Shown: positions 7,666 through 16,482, numbered from the stretch's first letter. The stretch is DNA of 60,770 nucleotides from Pantoea phytobeneficialis (GCF_009728735.1 NZ_CP024637.1:95040-155809), one strand, 5' to 3'. Numbers and translations are program-made. Notes: generated by a model from the sequence alone, not told the origin.

Positions 7666-8844
7666 ATGCTCAATGGTGAAAAGAAAATCCCCCGCCCGTT
7701 ACGCTGGGCAATGATCGGTGGCGGTCGTTTAAGTCAGGTTGGCTATAAACATCGCTCCGGCGCACTGCGCGATAACACCGCGTATCAACTGGTCGCCAGT
7801 GCCTTTGATATCGATGCCGAACGGGGGCGCGATTTCGGCGTCAATCTCGGGCTGGCAGCCGAACGTTGTTACGACAATTATCAGCAACTGCTGGCAGAAG
7901 AGGCGAAACGGGAGGATGGGGTGGAGGTGGTCACCATCGCCACGCCGAATGGCACCCATTATGAGATTACCAAAGCGGCACTGAATGCCGGTATTCATGT
8001 GATCTGTGAAAAACCGCTGTTTTTTACCACCGCCGAAGCACAGGAAATTAAAGTGTTGGCGGAGGCCAAAGGGCTGATCGTTGGTGTCACCTATGGCTTC
8101 TCCGGGCATCCGCTGTTGATGCAGATGCGTGCGATGATCGCCAAAGGCGAGATCGGCGAGGTACGCATGGTTGAGCTGCAATATACCCACGGCTTTAGTG
8201 CAAACGACAGTGCCGACAAGTTTAACGATGCGCAGAAGTGGCGCGTTGATCCCAAAATTGCCGGTCCCTCTTTCGTGCTGGGGGATATCTCCACCCATAC
8301 CTTCTACATCTCACAACTGGTGCTGCCGCATTTGCAGATCACATCGTTGTTATGCGACCGCCAGAGTTTTATCCCGTCGCGCGCGCCGCTGGAAGATAAC
8401 GCGATGGTGTTGATGCACTACGACAACGGTGCCGTCGGACGGATGTGGGCCTCCTCGATCAACGCCGGTTCCATGGACAGTCAAAGTATCCGGGTGATCG
8501 GTTCACGCGCCAGTCTGGAATGGAGCGATTACAACCCCGGCGAGTTGAAATATGAAGTGCAGGGGCAACCTAATCAGGTGATGCATCACGGTATGCCGTA
8601 TCTCGATGACAGCGCGCTGGCTGAGGAGCGTCTCGGGGCGTTGCATACCGAAGGGCTGGCAGAGTCCTGGGCCAATATCTACCTCAAATTTGCCATTGCC
8701 ATCAGCGCTGCGCAGCGTGGCGATCAGCAGACGCTGGCGAACCTGATCTATCCCGACATTAACGCCGGGCTGGAAGGGGTGCGCTGGATTGAAAACTGCG
8801 TGCGCTCGGCGGATAACGGCGCGAGCTGGGTTAATTACCAATAA
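7666..8844 (+). CDS. Gfo/Idh/MocA-family oxidoreductase
   Basis: 392 residues. An N-terminal NAD(P)-binding Rossmann fold (WAMIGGGRLSQVGYKHRSGA) and the family E-K-P motif in VICEKPLFFTTAEA are visible, followed by the alpha/beta substrate domain with GDISTHTFYISQLV. Members oxidise or reduce inositols, glycosides and sugar derivatives with NAD(P). AAGGAG five bases upstream fixes the ATG at 7666; the GTG two codons earlier overlaps the Shine-Dalgarno. The isomerase gene follows after 9 bases, so the pair probably carries out successive steps of a sugar-derivative pathway. The substrate is unknown; a 3-keto-sugar or inositol-like compound is a guess from the combination. Confidence 0.88.
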   Translation: MLNGEKKIPRPLRWAMIGGGRLSQVGYKHRSGALRDNTAYQLVASAFDIDAERGRDFGVNLGLAAERCYDNYQQLLAEEAKREDGVEVVTIATPNGTHYEITKAALNAGIHVICEKPLFFTTAEAQEIKVLAEAKGLIVGVTYGFSGHPLLMQMRAMIAKGEIGEVRMVELQYTHGFSANDSADKFNDAQKWRVDPKIAGPSFVLGDISTHTFYISQLVLPHLQITSLLCDRQSFIPSRAPLEDNAMVLMHYDNGAVGRMWASSINAGSMDSQSIRVIGSRASLEWSDYNPGELKYEVQGQPNQVMHHGMPYLDDSALAEERLGALHTEGLAESWANIYLKFAIAISAAQRGDQQTLANLIYPDINAGLEGVRWIENCVRSADNGASWVNYQ

Positions 8845-8853
8845 GGAAACGTC

Positions 8854-9795
8854 ATGAGACTCTCATTTTGTACTGACAGCCTCGGGCATCTGCCATTTGA
8901 AGCGATGCTGGATAAATTACTCGAACTTGGCGTTTGTGGTGTGGAGATGACCACCGGTGGCTGGTCGTCCGCCCCGCATCTGCGTACCGAGGAATTGCTC
9001 GCCAGCGCCAGCCAGCGTCAGCAACTGTTGCGGGCGCTGGAGAGTCGCGGTATGTCGATCGCCGCGCTGAATGTCTCCGGCAATCCGCTCGACGTGGGCG
9101 AACTGGGCCTGCGCCATAAACGTGATACCGAACAGACCCTGGCCCTGACCGGTGAGTTGGGGGTGAAGAAAATTGTGATGATGAGTGGACTGCCGCCTGC
9201 CAGCCCGCATGACACCATCCCCAACTGGATTACTTATACCGTCAGTTGGCCGCCCACACTGAAGAATTGTCTCGATTATCAGTGGAACGAAGTGGCCATT
9301 CCTTACTGGCTGGGATTGGTGGAACGTGCCAAAAACCACGGCGTGGAACGCTTCGCGCTGGAGAATTTTAGTTCGATGCTGGTGTGGAACCCGGAAACGC
9401 TGTTCCGTCTGCGTGATGCGGTGGGGCCAATGGTGGGGCTGAATCTCGACCCGAGCCATCTGCTATGGATGGGGGGGGACCCGATTGCCGCGGCGCGGGC
9501 GCTGGGCCCGGCGATCCACCATGTGCACGGGAAAGATGTACGGCTGGAGCGCGGGTTGGTGAATATCAACGGCTTGCTGGAAACCAAACCGGTGGAGGAT
9601 GTCGCTAACCGTGCCTGGAACTATGTCGCGGTGGGCTGCGGCCAGGATCTGCAATGGTGGAAGGAATTCTTCTCAGTGGTGCGCATGATGGGATACAACG
9701 ACTGGGTGTCGCTGGAGATGGAGGATCTCACCATGTCGGTTGAGGCGGGGGTGACCTCGTCGATTGCCGCCCTTCAGCAAACGCTCAGCCAGTGA
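8854..9795 (+). CDS. Sugar phosphate isomerase/epimerase (TIM barrel), second copy type
   Basis: A 313-residue xylose-isomerase-like barrel. Visible landmarks are MRLSFCTDSLGHLPFEAMLD, F-A-L-E-N-F-S, G-L-N-L-D-P-S-H-L-L-W-M-G-G-D, H-V-H-G-K-D and V-S-L-E-M-E-D, the usual strand-end metal ligands (Glu, Asp, His, Glu). It starts 9 bases after the oxidoreductase and was probably co-transcribed with it. It differs clearly from the 274-residue isomerase at 4444, so the cluster has two distinct barrel enzymes. A run of eight G at 9471-9478 lies inside the M-G-G-D codons, a possible replication-slippage spot. Confidence 0.85.
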   Translation: MRLSFCTDSLGHLPFEAMLDKLLELGVCGVEMTTGGWSSAPHLRTEELLASASQRQQLLRALESRGMSIAALNVSGNPLDVGELGLRHKRDTEQTLALTGELGVKKIVMMSGLPPASPHDTIPNWITYTVSWPPTLKNCLDYQWNEVAIPYWLGLVERAKNHGVERFALENFSSMLVWNPETLFRLRDAVGPMVGLNLDPSHLLWMGGDPIAAARALGPAIHHVHGKDVRLERGLVNINGLLETKPVEDVANRAWNYVAVGCGQDLQWWKEFFSVVRMMGYNDWVSLEMEDLTMSVEAGVTSSIAALQQTLSQ

Positions 9796-9802
9796 CGCCT
9801 GA

Positions 9803-9830
9803 CGGCGCGATAACTCGTGCCGTTACAGCA
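9803..9830. repeat. Degenerate REP-like palindrome
   Basis: Just after the isomerase stop, GACGGCGCGATAACTCGTGC followed by CGTTAC resembles the single-palindrome REP at 33187 with several changes. Recorded as a decayed copy. Confidence 0.45.
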
Positions 9831-9942
9831 GGGTTGTTATTGCAACAGCCAGTCAACAGTGGTTGTTGCAAATACCACAGCGTTATTTCCAGGTCGTTGT
9901 CATAAATATCGATAAATCATTGCGTTATCCGTACAACAAAAC

Positions 9943-9959
9943 TGGCATAGCCACTGCAT
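9943..9959 (+). promoter_or_regulatory. Candidate sigma-54 promoter of sfnG
   Basis: TGGCATAGCCACTGCAT matches the -24/-12 pattern TGGCAC-N5-TTGCW with exactly ten bases between the GG and GC pairs. It lies about 80 bases upstream of the sfnG ATG. Pseudomonas sfnG is known to be sigma-54 dependent with the activator SfnR. Short inverted repeats of GTTGTT/CAACA type at about 9831-9875 could be activator sites. No sfnR-like gene is in the window. Confidence 0.5.
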
Positions 9960-10040
9960 AGCGATATATATCCAAAAGATTTAAGTGGTAATAAATCTTT
10001 TGATTTTCGATATAAGACACACATCGCATGAGGATTCGCT

Positions 10041-11141
10041 ATGTCTGTACCACAACCTGCCAGTAAACCCCTGCAATTTGCCTATTGGGTGCCAAATGTC
10101 TCTGGTGGCCTGGTGATCAGCCAGATTGAACAACGCACGCGCTGGGACGCGGATTACAACCGTCAGCTGGCGAAAATCGCGGAAAATGCCGGTTTTGATT
10201 ATGCGCTGACGCAAATCCGCTTTACCGCTGGATACGGCGCAGAAAATCAGCACGAATCGGTGACGTTTTCCCAGGACCTGCTCAGCCACACCTCACGGTT
10301 AAAGGTCATCGCCGCGTTGCTGCCTGGGCCGTGGAATCCGGTGCTGGCCGCCAAACAAATCGCCACGATCAGCCATCTTTACGGGCCGCGTATTGCGGTG
10401 AATATTGTGAGCGGTTGGTTCCGTGGCGAATTTAAAGCCATTGGTGAACCCTGGCTCGACCACGAAGAACGTTACCTGCGTTCGGAAGAGTTTATTCGCT
10501 GCCTGCGCGGTATTTGGGGAGAGGAAAGCTTCACCTTTGCCGGGGATTTCTATCGTTTCCGTGACTACGCGCTGAAACCGAAACCGCTGTCACCACAGCC
10601 GGAAATTTTCCAGGGTGGCAGTTCGCGTGCCGCGCGTGATATGGCAGCGCGGGTGTCCGACTGGTATTTCACCAACGGTAATACGCCGGAAGGGGTGCGC
10701 CAGCAAGTGGAAGATATCCAGGCGAAGGCGCGCGCCAGTCAGCACAGGGTAAAAATCGGCCTGAATGGTTTTGTCATCGCCAGAGAAACCGAACAGGAAG
10801 CGCAGGCGGTGTTGCAGGAAATCATCGCCAAAGCCAACCCGGATGCAGTGAAAGGCTTCCAGCATGAAGTGAAAAATGCAGGCAGCGCTTCGCCGGAAGG
10901 GGAAGGGAACTGGGCGAAATCCTCGTTTGAAGATTTGGTGCAGTACAACGACGGGTTTAAAACCAACCTGATCGGCACGCCGCAGCAGATTGCGGAACGC
11001 ATTATCGCGCTCAAGCGTGCCGGGGTGGATTTGCTGCTGCTGGCGTTCCTGCATTTCCATGAAGAGGTGGCATTCTTTGGCCGCGAGATTATCCCGCGGG
11101 TACGCGAGCTGGAACGTCAGGAAGCGGCAGCGCTGGTGTGA
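10041..11141 (+). CDS. sfnG: Dimethylsulfone monooxygenase SfnG (FMNH2-dependent)
   Basis: A 366-residue luciferase-like flavin monooxygenase. LQFAYWVPNVSGGLVISQIE at the N-terminus, the long match-like stretch GFDYALTQIRFTAGYGAENQ, and IAVNIVSGWFRGEFKAIGEP are characteristic of SfnG, which converts dimethylsulfone to methanesulfinate with reduced FMN from a separate reductase, allowing sulfur scavenging. The gene stands alone; no FMN reductase, ssu or sfnR gene is adjacent. Its TGA is immediately followed by the convergent stop of the MFS gene. The family match is strong; the exact substrate rests on family knowledge. Confidence 0.9.
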   Translation: MSVPQPASKPLQFAYWVPNVSGGLVISQIEQRTRWDADYNRQLAKIAENAGFDYALTQIRFTAGYGAENQHESVTFSQDLLSHTSRLKVIAALLPGPWNPVLAAKQIATISHLYGPRIAVNIVSGWFRGEFKAIGEPWLDHEERYLRSEEFIRCLRGIWGEESFTFAGDFYRFRDYALKPKPLSPQPEIFQGGSSRAARDMAARVSDWYFTNGNTPEGVRQQVEDIQAKARASQHRVKIGLNGFVIARETEQEAQAVLQEIIAKANPDAVKGFQHEVKNAGSASPEGEGNWAKSSFEDLVQYNDGFKTNLIGTPQQIAERIIALKRAGVDLLLLAFLHFHEEVAFFGREIIPRVRELERQEAAALV

Positions 11142-12332
11142 TCAAATATGACGGTCGCGGCCTGCCAGGGTCGCCACCACCATTTGTAGGGCAGAGATCA
11201 CCAGCAGCAATGTCAGCGGTAGCATCCAGTTGCCGCTGGCATCATGCAGCATCCCGAAACACAGTGGTCCCAGTGCGGCGACGCCATAGCCGACACACTG
11301 CGCCATCCCCGAGAGCTTTGAAGCCTGACGATGATCCTGAGTGCGTAAATTAAACAGCGCCAGACAAGTCACCATCGATGCTCCGGCTCCCAACCCCGCC
11401 AACAGCAACCATATCAAGGCCCATGTGGGGGCCAGCAGCAATCCCGTCACGCCAGTAAAAATTGCCAGCGATGCCAAAAAACCGATGGCGCGTTGATCGC
11501 GTAATCGTTTCAGAGCGTTCATGCAGACCAGGTTGGCGACAATCGCCACAATTTGATAGACGAACAGCAACCAGCCCGCCGCCAGTTGGCTGATCCCCTC
11601 ATCCTGAGCAAAGGGGGTAAACCAACCAATCAGGGTATAAAACACCAACGACTGGCAGGCCATAAATAAAGATACCTGCCAGCCAATGGCTGAACGCCAC
11701 GGCGAACGTTGCAACGATTGCGGGACGGCTGGCTGCGCATGCCCGGCGGCGTGTTTGAGTTGCGGCAACCAGGCCAGCAACGCAACCACGCCGGGCACCA
11801 GCCAGATACCTAACGACAGAGGCCAGCCCGCGTCAGTGAGCTGCGCCAGCGGCACCGCCACGCCGGATGCGATGCTGGCGGTGATCGCCATAGTGGTGGC
11901 ATACAACCCGATGTAACGCGCGGTATGCGCAGTGAAATCGCGCTTAATCAGTGGTGGCAATAAGACGTTAGCGGCGGCGATACCGGCGCTGAGCAGCAAT
12001 GTCCCCGCCCATAACGCATTTTCGCTGCCGGTGATGCGCAGCAACGAGCCGAGGGTGATAAGCAGCAATGCGCTCCACAGGCTGCGTTCAAGTCCGAAGC
12101 GGTTGCCCAGCCAGGCGGCAGGTGGCGCAAGAGTGGCGAACATCAGCAGCGGTAAGAAATTCAGCACGCCAGCCGCGCTGGCACTCAACCCGAACGTATG
12201 GCGAATGTTTTCCAGCACCGGACCGGTGGCGGTGATCGGTGTGCGCAAATTGGCCGCGGTCAACAGCAGCAAAAACAGGAAAAAGCCGTAACGACGCAGG
12301 ACAGGATTTACGCTAACAACGGTATGGGTCAT
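11142..12332 (-). CDS. MFS exporter of the CynX/NimT type
   Basis: About 396 residues with some twelve hydrophobic segments. AANLRTPITATGPVLENIRH and the LPPLIKRDF loop are typical of the cyanate/2-nitroimidazole transporter group (CynX, YeaN/NimT). I chose the ATG at 12332 (MTHTVVSVNPVLRRYG); an in-frame ATG at 12371 would add 13 polar residues. Its stop codon abuts that of sfnG, so the two converge with no spacer. A 12-bp palindrome at 12383-12394 upstream may be its control site. The substrate is not predictable. Confidence 0.85.
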   Translation of the reverse strand: MTHTVVSVNPVLRRYGFFLFLLLLTAANLRTPITATGPVLENIRHTFGLSASAAGVLNFLPLLMFATLAPPAAWLGNRFGLERSLWSALLLITLGSLLRITGSENALWAGTLLLSAGIAAANVLLPPLIKRDFTAHTARYIGLYATTMAITASIASGVAVPLAQLTDAGWPLSLGIWLVPGVVALLAWLPQLKHAAGHAQPAVPQSLQRSPWRSAIGWQVSLFMACQSLVFYTLIGWFTPFAQDEGISQLAAGWLLFVYQIVAIVANLVCMNALKRLRDQRAIGFLASLAIFTGVTGLLLAPTWALIWLLLAGLGAGASMVTCLALFNLRTQDHRQASKLSGMAQCVGYGVAALGPLCFGMLHDASGNWMLPLTLLLVISALQMVVATLAGRDRHI

Positions 12333-12382
12333 CTTTTCGCACCATAGAAAAAAAGCAGAGCAATCCTGCACATGGTGCGTTG

Positions 12383-12394
12383 GTTAACGTTAAC
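12383..12394. promoter_or_regulatory. Palindrome upstream of the MFS gene
   Basis: GTTAACGTTAAC is a perfect 12-bp palindrome 50 bases upstream of the chosen MFS start. It looks like a repressor site, but no regulator gene lies next to it. Confidence 0.3.
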
Positions 12395-12470
12395 GCTTAC
12401 GCAGCGACAGAGTGGCGCTGGGAGTCGGCCATACTAGCGGGGGTTAATCGGGATGTAAAGTCGAGCCGAA

Positions 12471-12541
12471 GCAGCGCGATTTATCGCGCGCCTTTGACCT
12501 TGATGCCGCGGGCAAAAGACGCGCGATAAATCGCGCCGCTA
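12471..12541. repeat. REP-like inverted pair
   Basis: GCAGCGCGATTTATCGCGCG at 12471-12490 pairs with GCGCGATAAATCGCGCCGCT at 12521-12540. This is the same family as 279-333 with a longer spacer. It separates the yjfB stop from the MFS upstream region. Confidence 0.8.
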
Positions 12542-12554
12542 CTCAAATTGAAAC

Positions 12555-12743
12555 TCAGGCGGTGGTATTTATATTGCGCCCAATAGCCGGATTAGCAGGC
12601 AACTGCGGGATTGAGGCGAGGATACTGCTGGCCGCAGACTCCTGGTTATCCAGTGCCTTTTTCAATACCAGGGTATTCACCTGACTTTTCAGATCCAGGT
12701 TATCAAGGCCGGAAGCCAGTGAAGTCACTTGCGATACATCCAT
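12555..12743 (-). CDS. yjfB: YjfB-family small protein
   Basis: A 62-residue protein: MDVSQVTSLASGLDNLDLKS at the N-terminus and PANPAIGRNINTTA at the end, both hallmarks of the YjfB/putative-motility family. AGGAG sits 7 bases before the ATG at 12743; an in-frame start further upstream at 12806 lacks such a site. It follows the diguanylate cyclase/phosphodiesterase gene on the same strand after 84 bases. The family is small and poorly understood; a link to motility or c-di-GMP is suggested only by the family name and this neighbour. Confidence 0.8.
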   Translation of the reverse strand: MDVSQVTSLASGLDNLDLKSQVNTLVLKKALDNQESAASSILASIPQLPANPAIGRNINTTA

Positions 12744-12827
12744 TTTGCTCTCCTGTTTAGTACAAACAAAAAGGGAACCTATTAAAGCTTGTCGGGTTAT
12801 CGGCAACGCTGAAGAAGACTTTAGGGC

Positions 12828-15398
12828 TTATGCAAGAACATGTTCCTGATAGGTTTCAGTCAATTGTGTAATCTGGATTGGCTGCCCGATCAGATAGCCT
12901 TGTAAAACATCACAATTGAATTTCTGCAATTGCTCTTTTTGTTGTAATGTCTCGACACCTTCGGCGGTGATCACCAGAGAATAGGCTTTGCCCAGACTTA
13001 TCAGATTTTCGACGATTTTCAAGGCATTATCAGATTCATGCATTGCAAGAATAAATGACTTATCCAGCTTCAGACCATTAAATGGAAAGTTGCTCAGATA
13101 GCCAAACGACGCATACCCGGTGCCAAAATCATCGACATGGAAATTAATGCCAAGTTTATGTAATTCACGCATCGTTTTTAGGGCATCGTCTGGGTTTTTA
13201 ACTAAGGCATTCTCAGTAATTTCAATCTCAAGGCGATGGCTTGCAAAACCCGTTTTCTCAAGGATCCTCGTTATCCGCTCAGTTAACCCACGGTCGCTAA
13301 ACTCCAGAGCGCTGATGTTGACCGACACTTTCATTTGGTCAAAGCACGATTGCATATCAAAACAGGCGCGTTCTATCACCCAGTCAGTAATCTCTTTAAT
13401 CAGCCCGGTCTCTTCCGCTAATGAGATAAACTGGTCAGGCATGACTAACCCACGAACCGGATGGTTCCACCGTACCAGCGCTTCCACAGCGGTAACTTTT
13501 GCCAATTTCATATTGAGGCGTGGTTGATAAACAACGGCTAATTGTCCCGAGCGGATAGCTTCTCTTAGCTCGCTTTCCATTTCCCGACGTTGAACAATCT
13601 TATCGGTTAACTCCGTATGATAAAATTCATATTTATTACCACCGTTATTTTTTGCTTTATAAAGGGCAAAGTCTGAATATCTTAATATATCCGTAATGTT
13701 ATCAGCATCTTTGGGGGTGGTAGCGATGCCCATGCTGACCCCAATAGAAATTTCAGTGCCATTGATGTGAAAGGGAGTGTTTATTTTCTCGATGATTTTA
13801 TCACACAGGTTACTTATTTCCTCCGTGTCCATTGCGGGAACGATAATGACAAACTCATCACCGCCAAGACGAGCGGTAAAACCAACATCATCAACACAGT
13901 GGCGAAAACGCAAAGAAACCTCATGCAGAACCGCATCACCCATAGCATGACCATAAATATCATTTACCGGTTTAAATTTATCTAAATCAACCATAATCAC
14001 AGCCAGGGGGTTGTCGCAGGTATGGTGAATTTCCAATTCGCCGGTTAGAAATTGCTTCATTTGCGTACGATTAGGTAAGCCTGTCAGGTCATCATGCAAG
14101 GCGAGGTATTTTGCTTTTTCTTCTGCTTCAACTTCGAGTGTGACGTCTGTCACGGTACCACGAAAACCTTGCCTGCCATTTGCCAGTTCAATCCGGCGGA
14201 TGGTGAGATCGCAGTAGCGGATGTATTGTTGGGCTGAGAGGTAGCGGCAACGTGACAGGTGAGTGTATTCACCGGGTTTGAGCTTGTCCTCGAGTGAGTT
14301 AAGCAGTGAATTCCCATTAAAAAGAAAATCTTGCAGGGTACGGTGAATCCATATATTGCTACTGTAGCCCGTGATGGCAGAAAACCTTGACGATATCCAG
14401 TTGAATGCCAGATTGTTGTCAGCTTCCCAAATCCAGTCGGTACTTGTTTCAGCAACATCGCGAAAACGCTTTTCACTGGCCAATAAGGCAAGCTGGCTTT
14501 GCTGCAACATAAAGATGTTTTCATCCGAACTTTGGACTATTTTAATAATATGTTTCAATTGCATTATCGCCGCGAATAACATTCCCAAATAAATTACTAC
14601 GGTTATTGGTAATAGTAACACGATGAGCTGTTTTCCTGGGTTCTCACTCTGCCATGTAAGAATGCCCCGTGCACCGAATTCAGACAGCGGAATCATATTT
14701 TTAGCACCATCATACGGAGTTTCTGACTCCTCATAATGAAGGTTATTGATTGTATAGTCGGCACCGAGTTTAATTAACTTCGCATCAGTCATATTAACGA
14801 CGAATAGCAAAATAGAGTGCTGTTCTGAAACATTTTTGATTGTATTATCGCTACCTGGCGTGATCCATGCGGCGCTAACCAAAACCGGTTTCCCCTTGAC
14901 CATCATGAATTGCGTTGAGGCCGATCCGTTGCTTTTTCTCAGTTGATGGAGAATGGCAGGCGTTGGATCGGTCTCCATCCATTGTTGGATGGAATCTGTA
15001 CTTAATTTCCCATTGATTATGCTGTAAACTGTTTTTCCTGCTGGGTTAATCACAAATATCCCATTATAACCAAAATCCTTATATAAGGATGCGCCGAGGT
15101 TTTGTTGTTCCCATGCCCAGTTAAGGTTAACCTTCTCATGGAGGTTTTTATAAGATCCGCCCCAAACCGCATTGTCAGTCAAATGAGAACTGATGTCGTC
15201 TTGCTGATTCTGGATAAGTTTCCTTATCAGAACGCTATCCTCCGTATCTGAGATGGAATTTAAATCACTGGCGATAAAAAATATCATTCCCAACGTTATT
15301 ATGAATCCAAAAAACATTAGGAGGATCATGATTATTAATGGTTGCCTGATCAATTTCCGGCTGCTTGCAGATGAAAAGTTCGTGAAGGATTTCAGCAT
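12828..15398 (-). CDS. Membrane sensor with CHASE4-PAS-GGDEF-EAL domains
   Basis: An 856-residue c-di-GMP signalling protein. Order: membrane segment (about 16-38), a periplasmic CHASE4-like domain (D-N-A-V-W-G-G-S-Y and W-A-W-E-Q-Q-N), a second membrane segment (about 268-290), a PAS domain (FRDVAETSTDWIWEAD), GGDEF intact at 512-516 (ARLGGDEFVIIVP), and an EAL domain with E-A-L at 639-641, EITENALV and DDFGTGYASFGYL. Both catalytic motifs look complete, so it may make and break c-di-GMP. The ATG at 15398 opens into the first membrane helix and has AAGG upstream; a longer frame to 15557 adds 53 residues of no domain. Base composition is lower in GC than its left neighbours. Confidence 0.92.
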   Translation of the reverse strand: MLKSFTNFSSASSRKLIRQPLIIMILLMFFGFIITLGMIFFIASDLNSISDTEDSVLIRKLIQNQQDDISSHLTDNAVWGGSYKNLHEKVNLNWAWEQQNLGASLYKDFGYNGIFVINPAGKTVYSIINGKLSTDSIQQWMETDPTPAILHQLRKSNGSASTQFMMVKGKPVLVSAAWITPGSDNTIKNVSEQHSILLFVVNMTDAKLIKLGADYTINNLHYEESETPYDGAKNMIPLSEFGARGILTWQSENPGKQLIVLLLPITVVIYLGMLFAAIMQLKHIIKIVQSSDENIFMLQQSQLALLASEKRFRDVAETSTDWIWEADNNLAFNWISSRFSAITGYSSNIWIHRTLQDFLFNGNSLLNSLEDKLKPGEYTHLSRCRYLSAQQYIRYCDLTIRRIELANGRQGFRGTVTDVTLEVEAEEKAKYLALHDDLTGLPNRTQMKQFLTGELEIHHTCDNPLAVIMVDLDKFKPVNDIYGHAMGDAVLHEVSLRFRHCVDDVGFTARLGGDEFVIIVPAMDTEEISNLCDKIIEKINTPFHINGTEISIGVSMGIATTPKDADNITDILRYSDFALYKAKNNGGNKYEFYHTELTDKIVQRREMESELREAIRSGQLAVVYQPRLNMKLAKVTAVEALVRWNHPVRGLVMPDQFISLAEETGLIKEITDWVIERACFDMQSCFDQMKVSVNISALEFSDRGLTERITRILEKTGFASHRLEIEITENALVKNPDDALKTMRELHKLGINFHVDDFGTGYASFGYLSNFPFNGLKLDKSFILAMHESDNALKIVENLISLGKAYSLVITAEGVETLQQKEQLQKFNCDVLQGYLIGQPIQITQLTETYQEHVLA

Positions 15399-15725
15399 AT
15401 CGACAACCTTTGTAAGCTTCAGGATTTGAGTAAGGTTGGGATAATAGTCTAATGCTAAAATATATCTTATTGTTTGATAAGAATATTCCCACCTTTGATA
15501 TGTCGTTATCGGTTCTACCCTTAAGAACTTTAAGGTTATTTGTTGGCGTTGGGTCATTAGTCACAATTTGGCGGGTTTATTATCAGGCTAAATATTTCAT
15601 CCCTATTTATAACGCATTATCTTTTTTGCAGCATAATTTATGTATTCCAGAATAAGGCGGAAGTTCCGAACTGAATCGCCGGACAGCAGAAAATCGTTGC
15701 TGGCTAAGGGGGCAGGGTCAATAAA

Positions 15726-15910
15726 TTGAACTGTGGCACGGCATTTTGGATGTTTGCCATGTCGACGGTGGTCATGATTTTCCTGGGCGTTAATGGCCTG
15801 TGGCTGTTGCAGGGCAAAGAAGTTTGCGTGTCATTGGGCTTTTTGTGTGCACCGGCATGCAAAAGTTACAAAAATCACTGCGTCAGCACCATGATAAAAA
15901 GCCTGCGTAG
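15726..15910 (+). pseudogene. crtZ: Decayed second crtZ (beta-carotene hydroxylase) fragment
   Basis: The reading frame from 15726 contains VVMIFLGVNGLWLLQ fused directly to GKEVCVSLGFLCAP. The intact CrtZ at 24534 has VVMIYLGVNGLWPLQ (to residue 77) and GKEGCVSFGFLYAP (from residue 128). About 50 codons between them are missing, including the His clusters around 94-99 and 120-124. A frameshift follows: in the +1 frame the end reads KLQKSLRQHHDKKPA then TAG at 15908-15910, matching CrtZ KLQQALRQRQKPPR. The N-terminal 49 residues, with the first His cluster, are also absent. This is therefore a diverged crtZ remnant that cannot make a working enzyme. Confidence 0.85.
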
Positions 15911-15993
15911 CTGTAAAGACGTAGTGTACATCGGCATTGTGTTTTACACTGCGCGCTGCAAAACTGAGTAGATAAACGATTAAATAGGCGGTA

Positions 15994-16476
15994 ATGGCGA
16001 TGAACGGTACGATCACAACCTGGTTTCAGGATAAAGGTTTTGGATTTATCAAAGATGAAAACGGTGATAACCGTTATTTTCATGTCATTAAGGTCGCCAA
16101 CCCTGAACTGATTAAGAAAGATGCCGCGGTCACTTTCGAGCCCACGACCAACAATAAGGGGCTGTCAGCGTATGCGGTGAAAGTTGCGCCTGAAAGTAAA
16201 TACATCTTTATCGCCGGGGAGCGCATCAAGCTGACCTCGATTAAGTCTTTCCTTGTTTACAGCGAAGAAGTGCCGGTCGAAACTCGCATCGATAAAGACA
16301 ATGCGGTGCTGTCTGTTGGGGTACTGATGAGCAGCATCAGGCCCAAATCAGCCGCTCAACCAGGTGCCATGCGCTCACTGAAGAAACTGGCGATCACTAC
16401 TTTCCAGGGCACAACGTTAATTTTCTCGGAAGAGGAGATCGACATAGACAGCACGGTGAAGTTGCTGAAGGTCTGA
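15994..16476 (+). CDS. Cold-shock-domain protein with unknown C-terminal half
   Basis: 160 residues. Positions about 4-66 form a cold-shock domain: NGTITTWFQDKGFGFIKDEN holds the RNP1-like K-G-F-G-F-I and is followed by R-Y-F-H-V in the RNP2 place. The remaining 90 residues (KYIFIAGERIKLTSIKSFLV and so on) match nothing I recognise, and are too long for a CspA-type protein (about 70). It may bind single-stranded nucleic acid. The ATG at 15994 is used; ATG 16000 is an alternative. It converges with ygaP, the stops being 6 bases apart. Confidence 0.75.
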   Translation: MAMNGTITTWFQDKGFGFIKDENGDNRYFHVIKVANPELIKKDAAVTFEPTTNNKGLSAYAVKVAPESKYIFIAGERIKLTSIKSFLVYSEEVPVETRIDKDNAVLSVGVLMSSIRPKSAAQPGAMRSLKKLAITTFQGTTLIFSEEEIDIDSTVKLLKV

Positions 16477-16482
16477 TCCTGA

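Noticed and set aside
9471..9478. Run of eight G in the isomerase gene as phase-variation tract
   Set aside because: The codons are the expected M-G-G-D of the family and the gene is intact; there is no evidence of switching.
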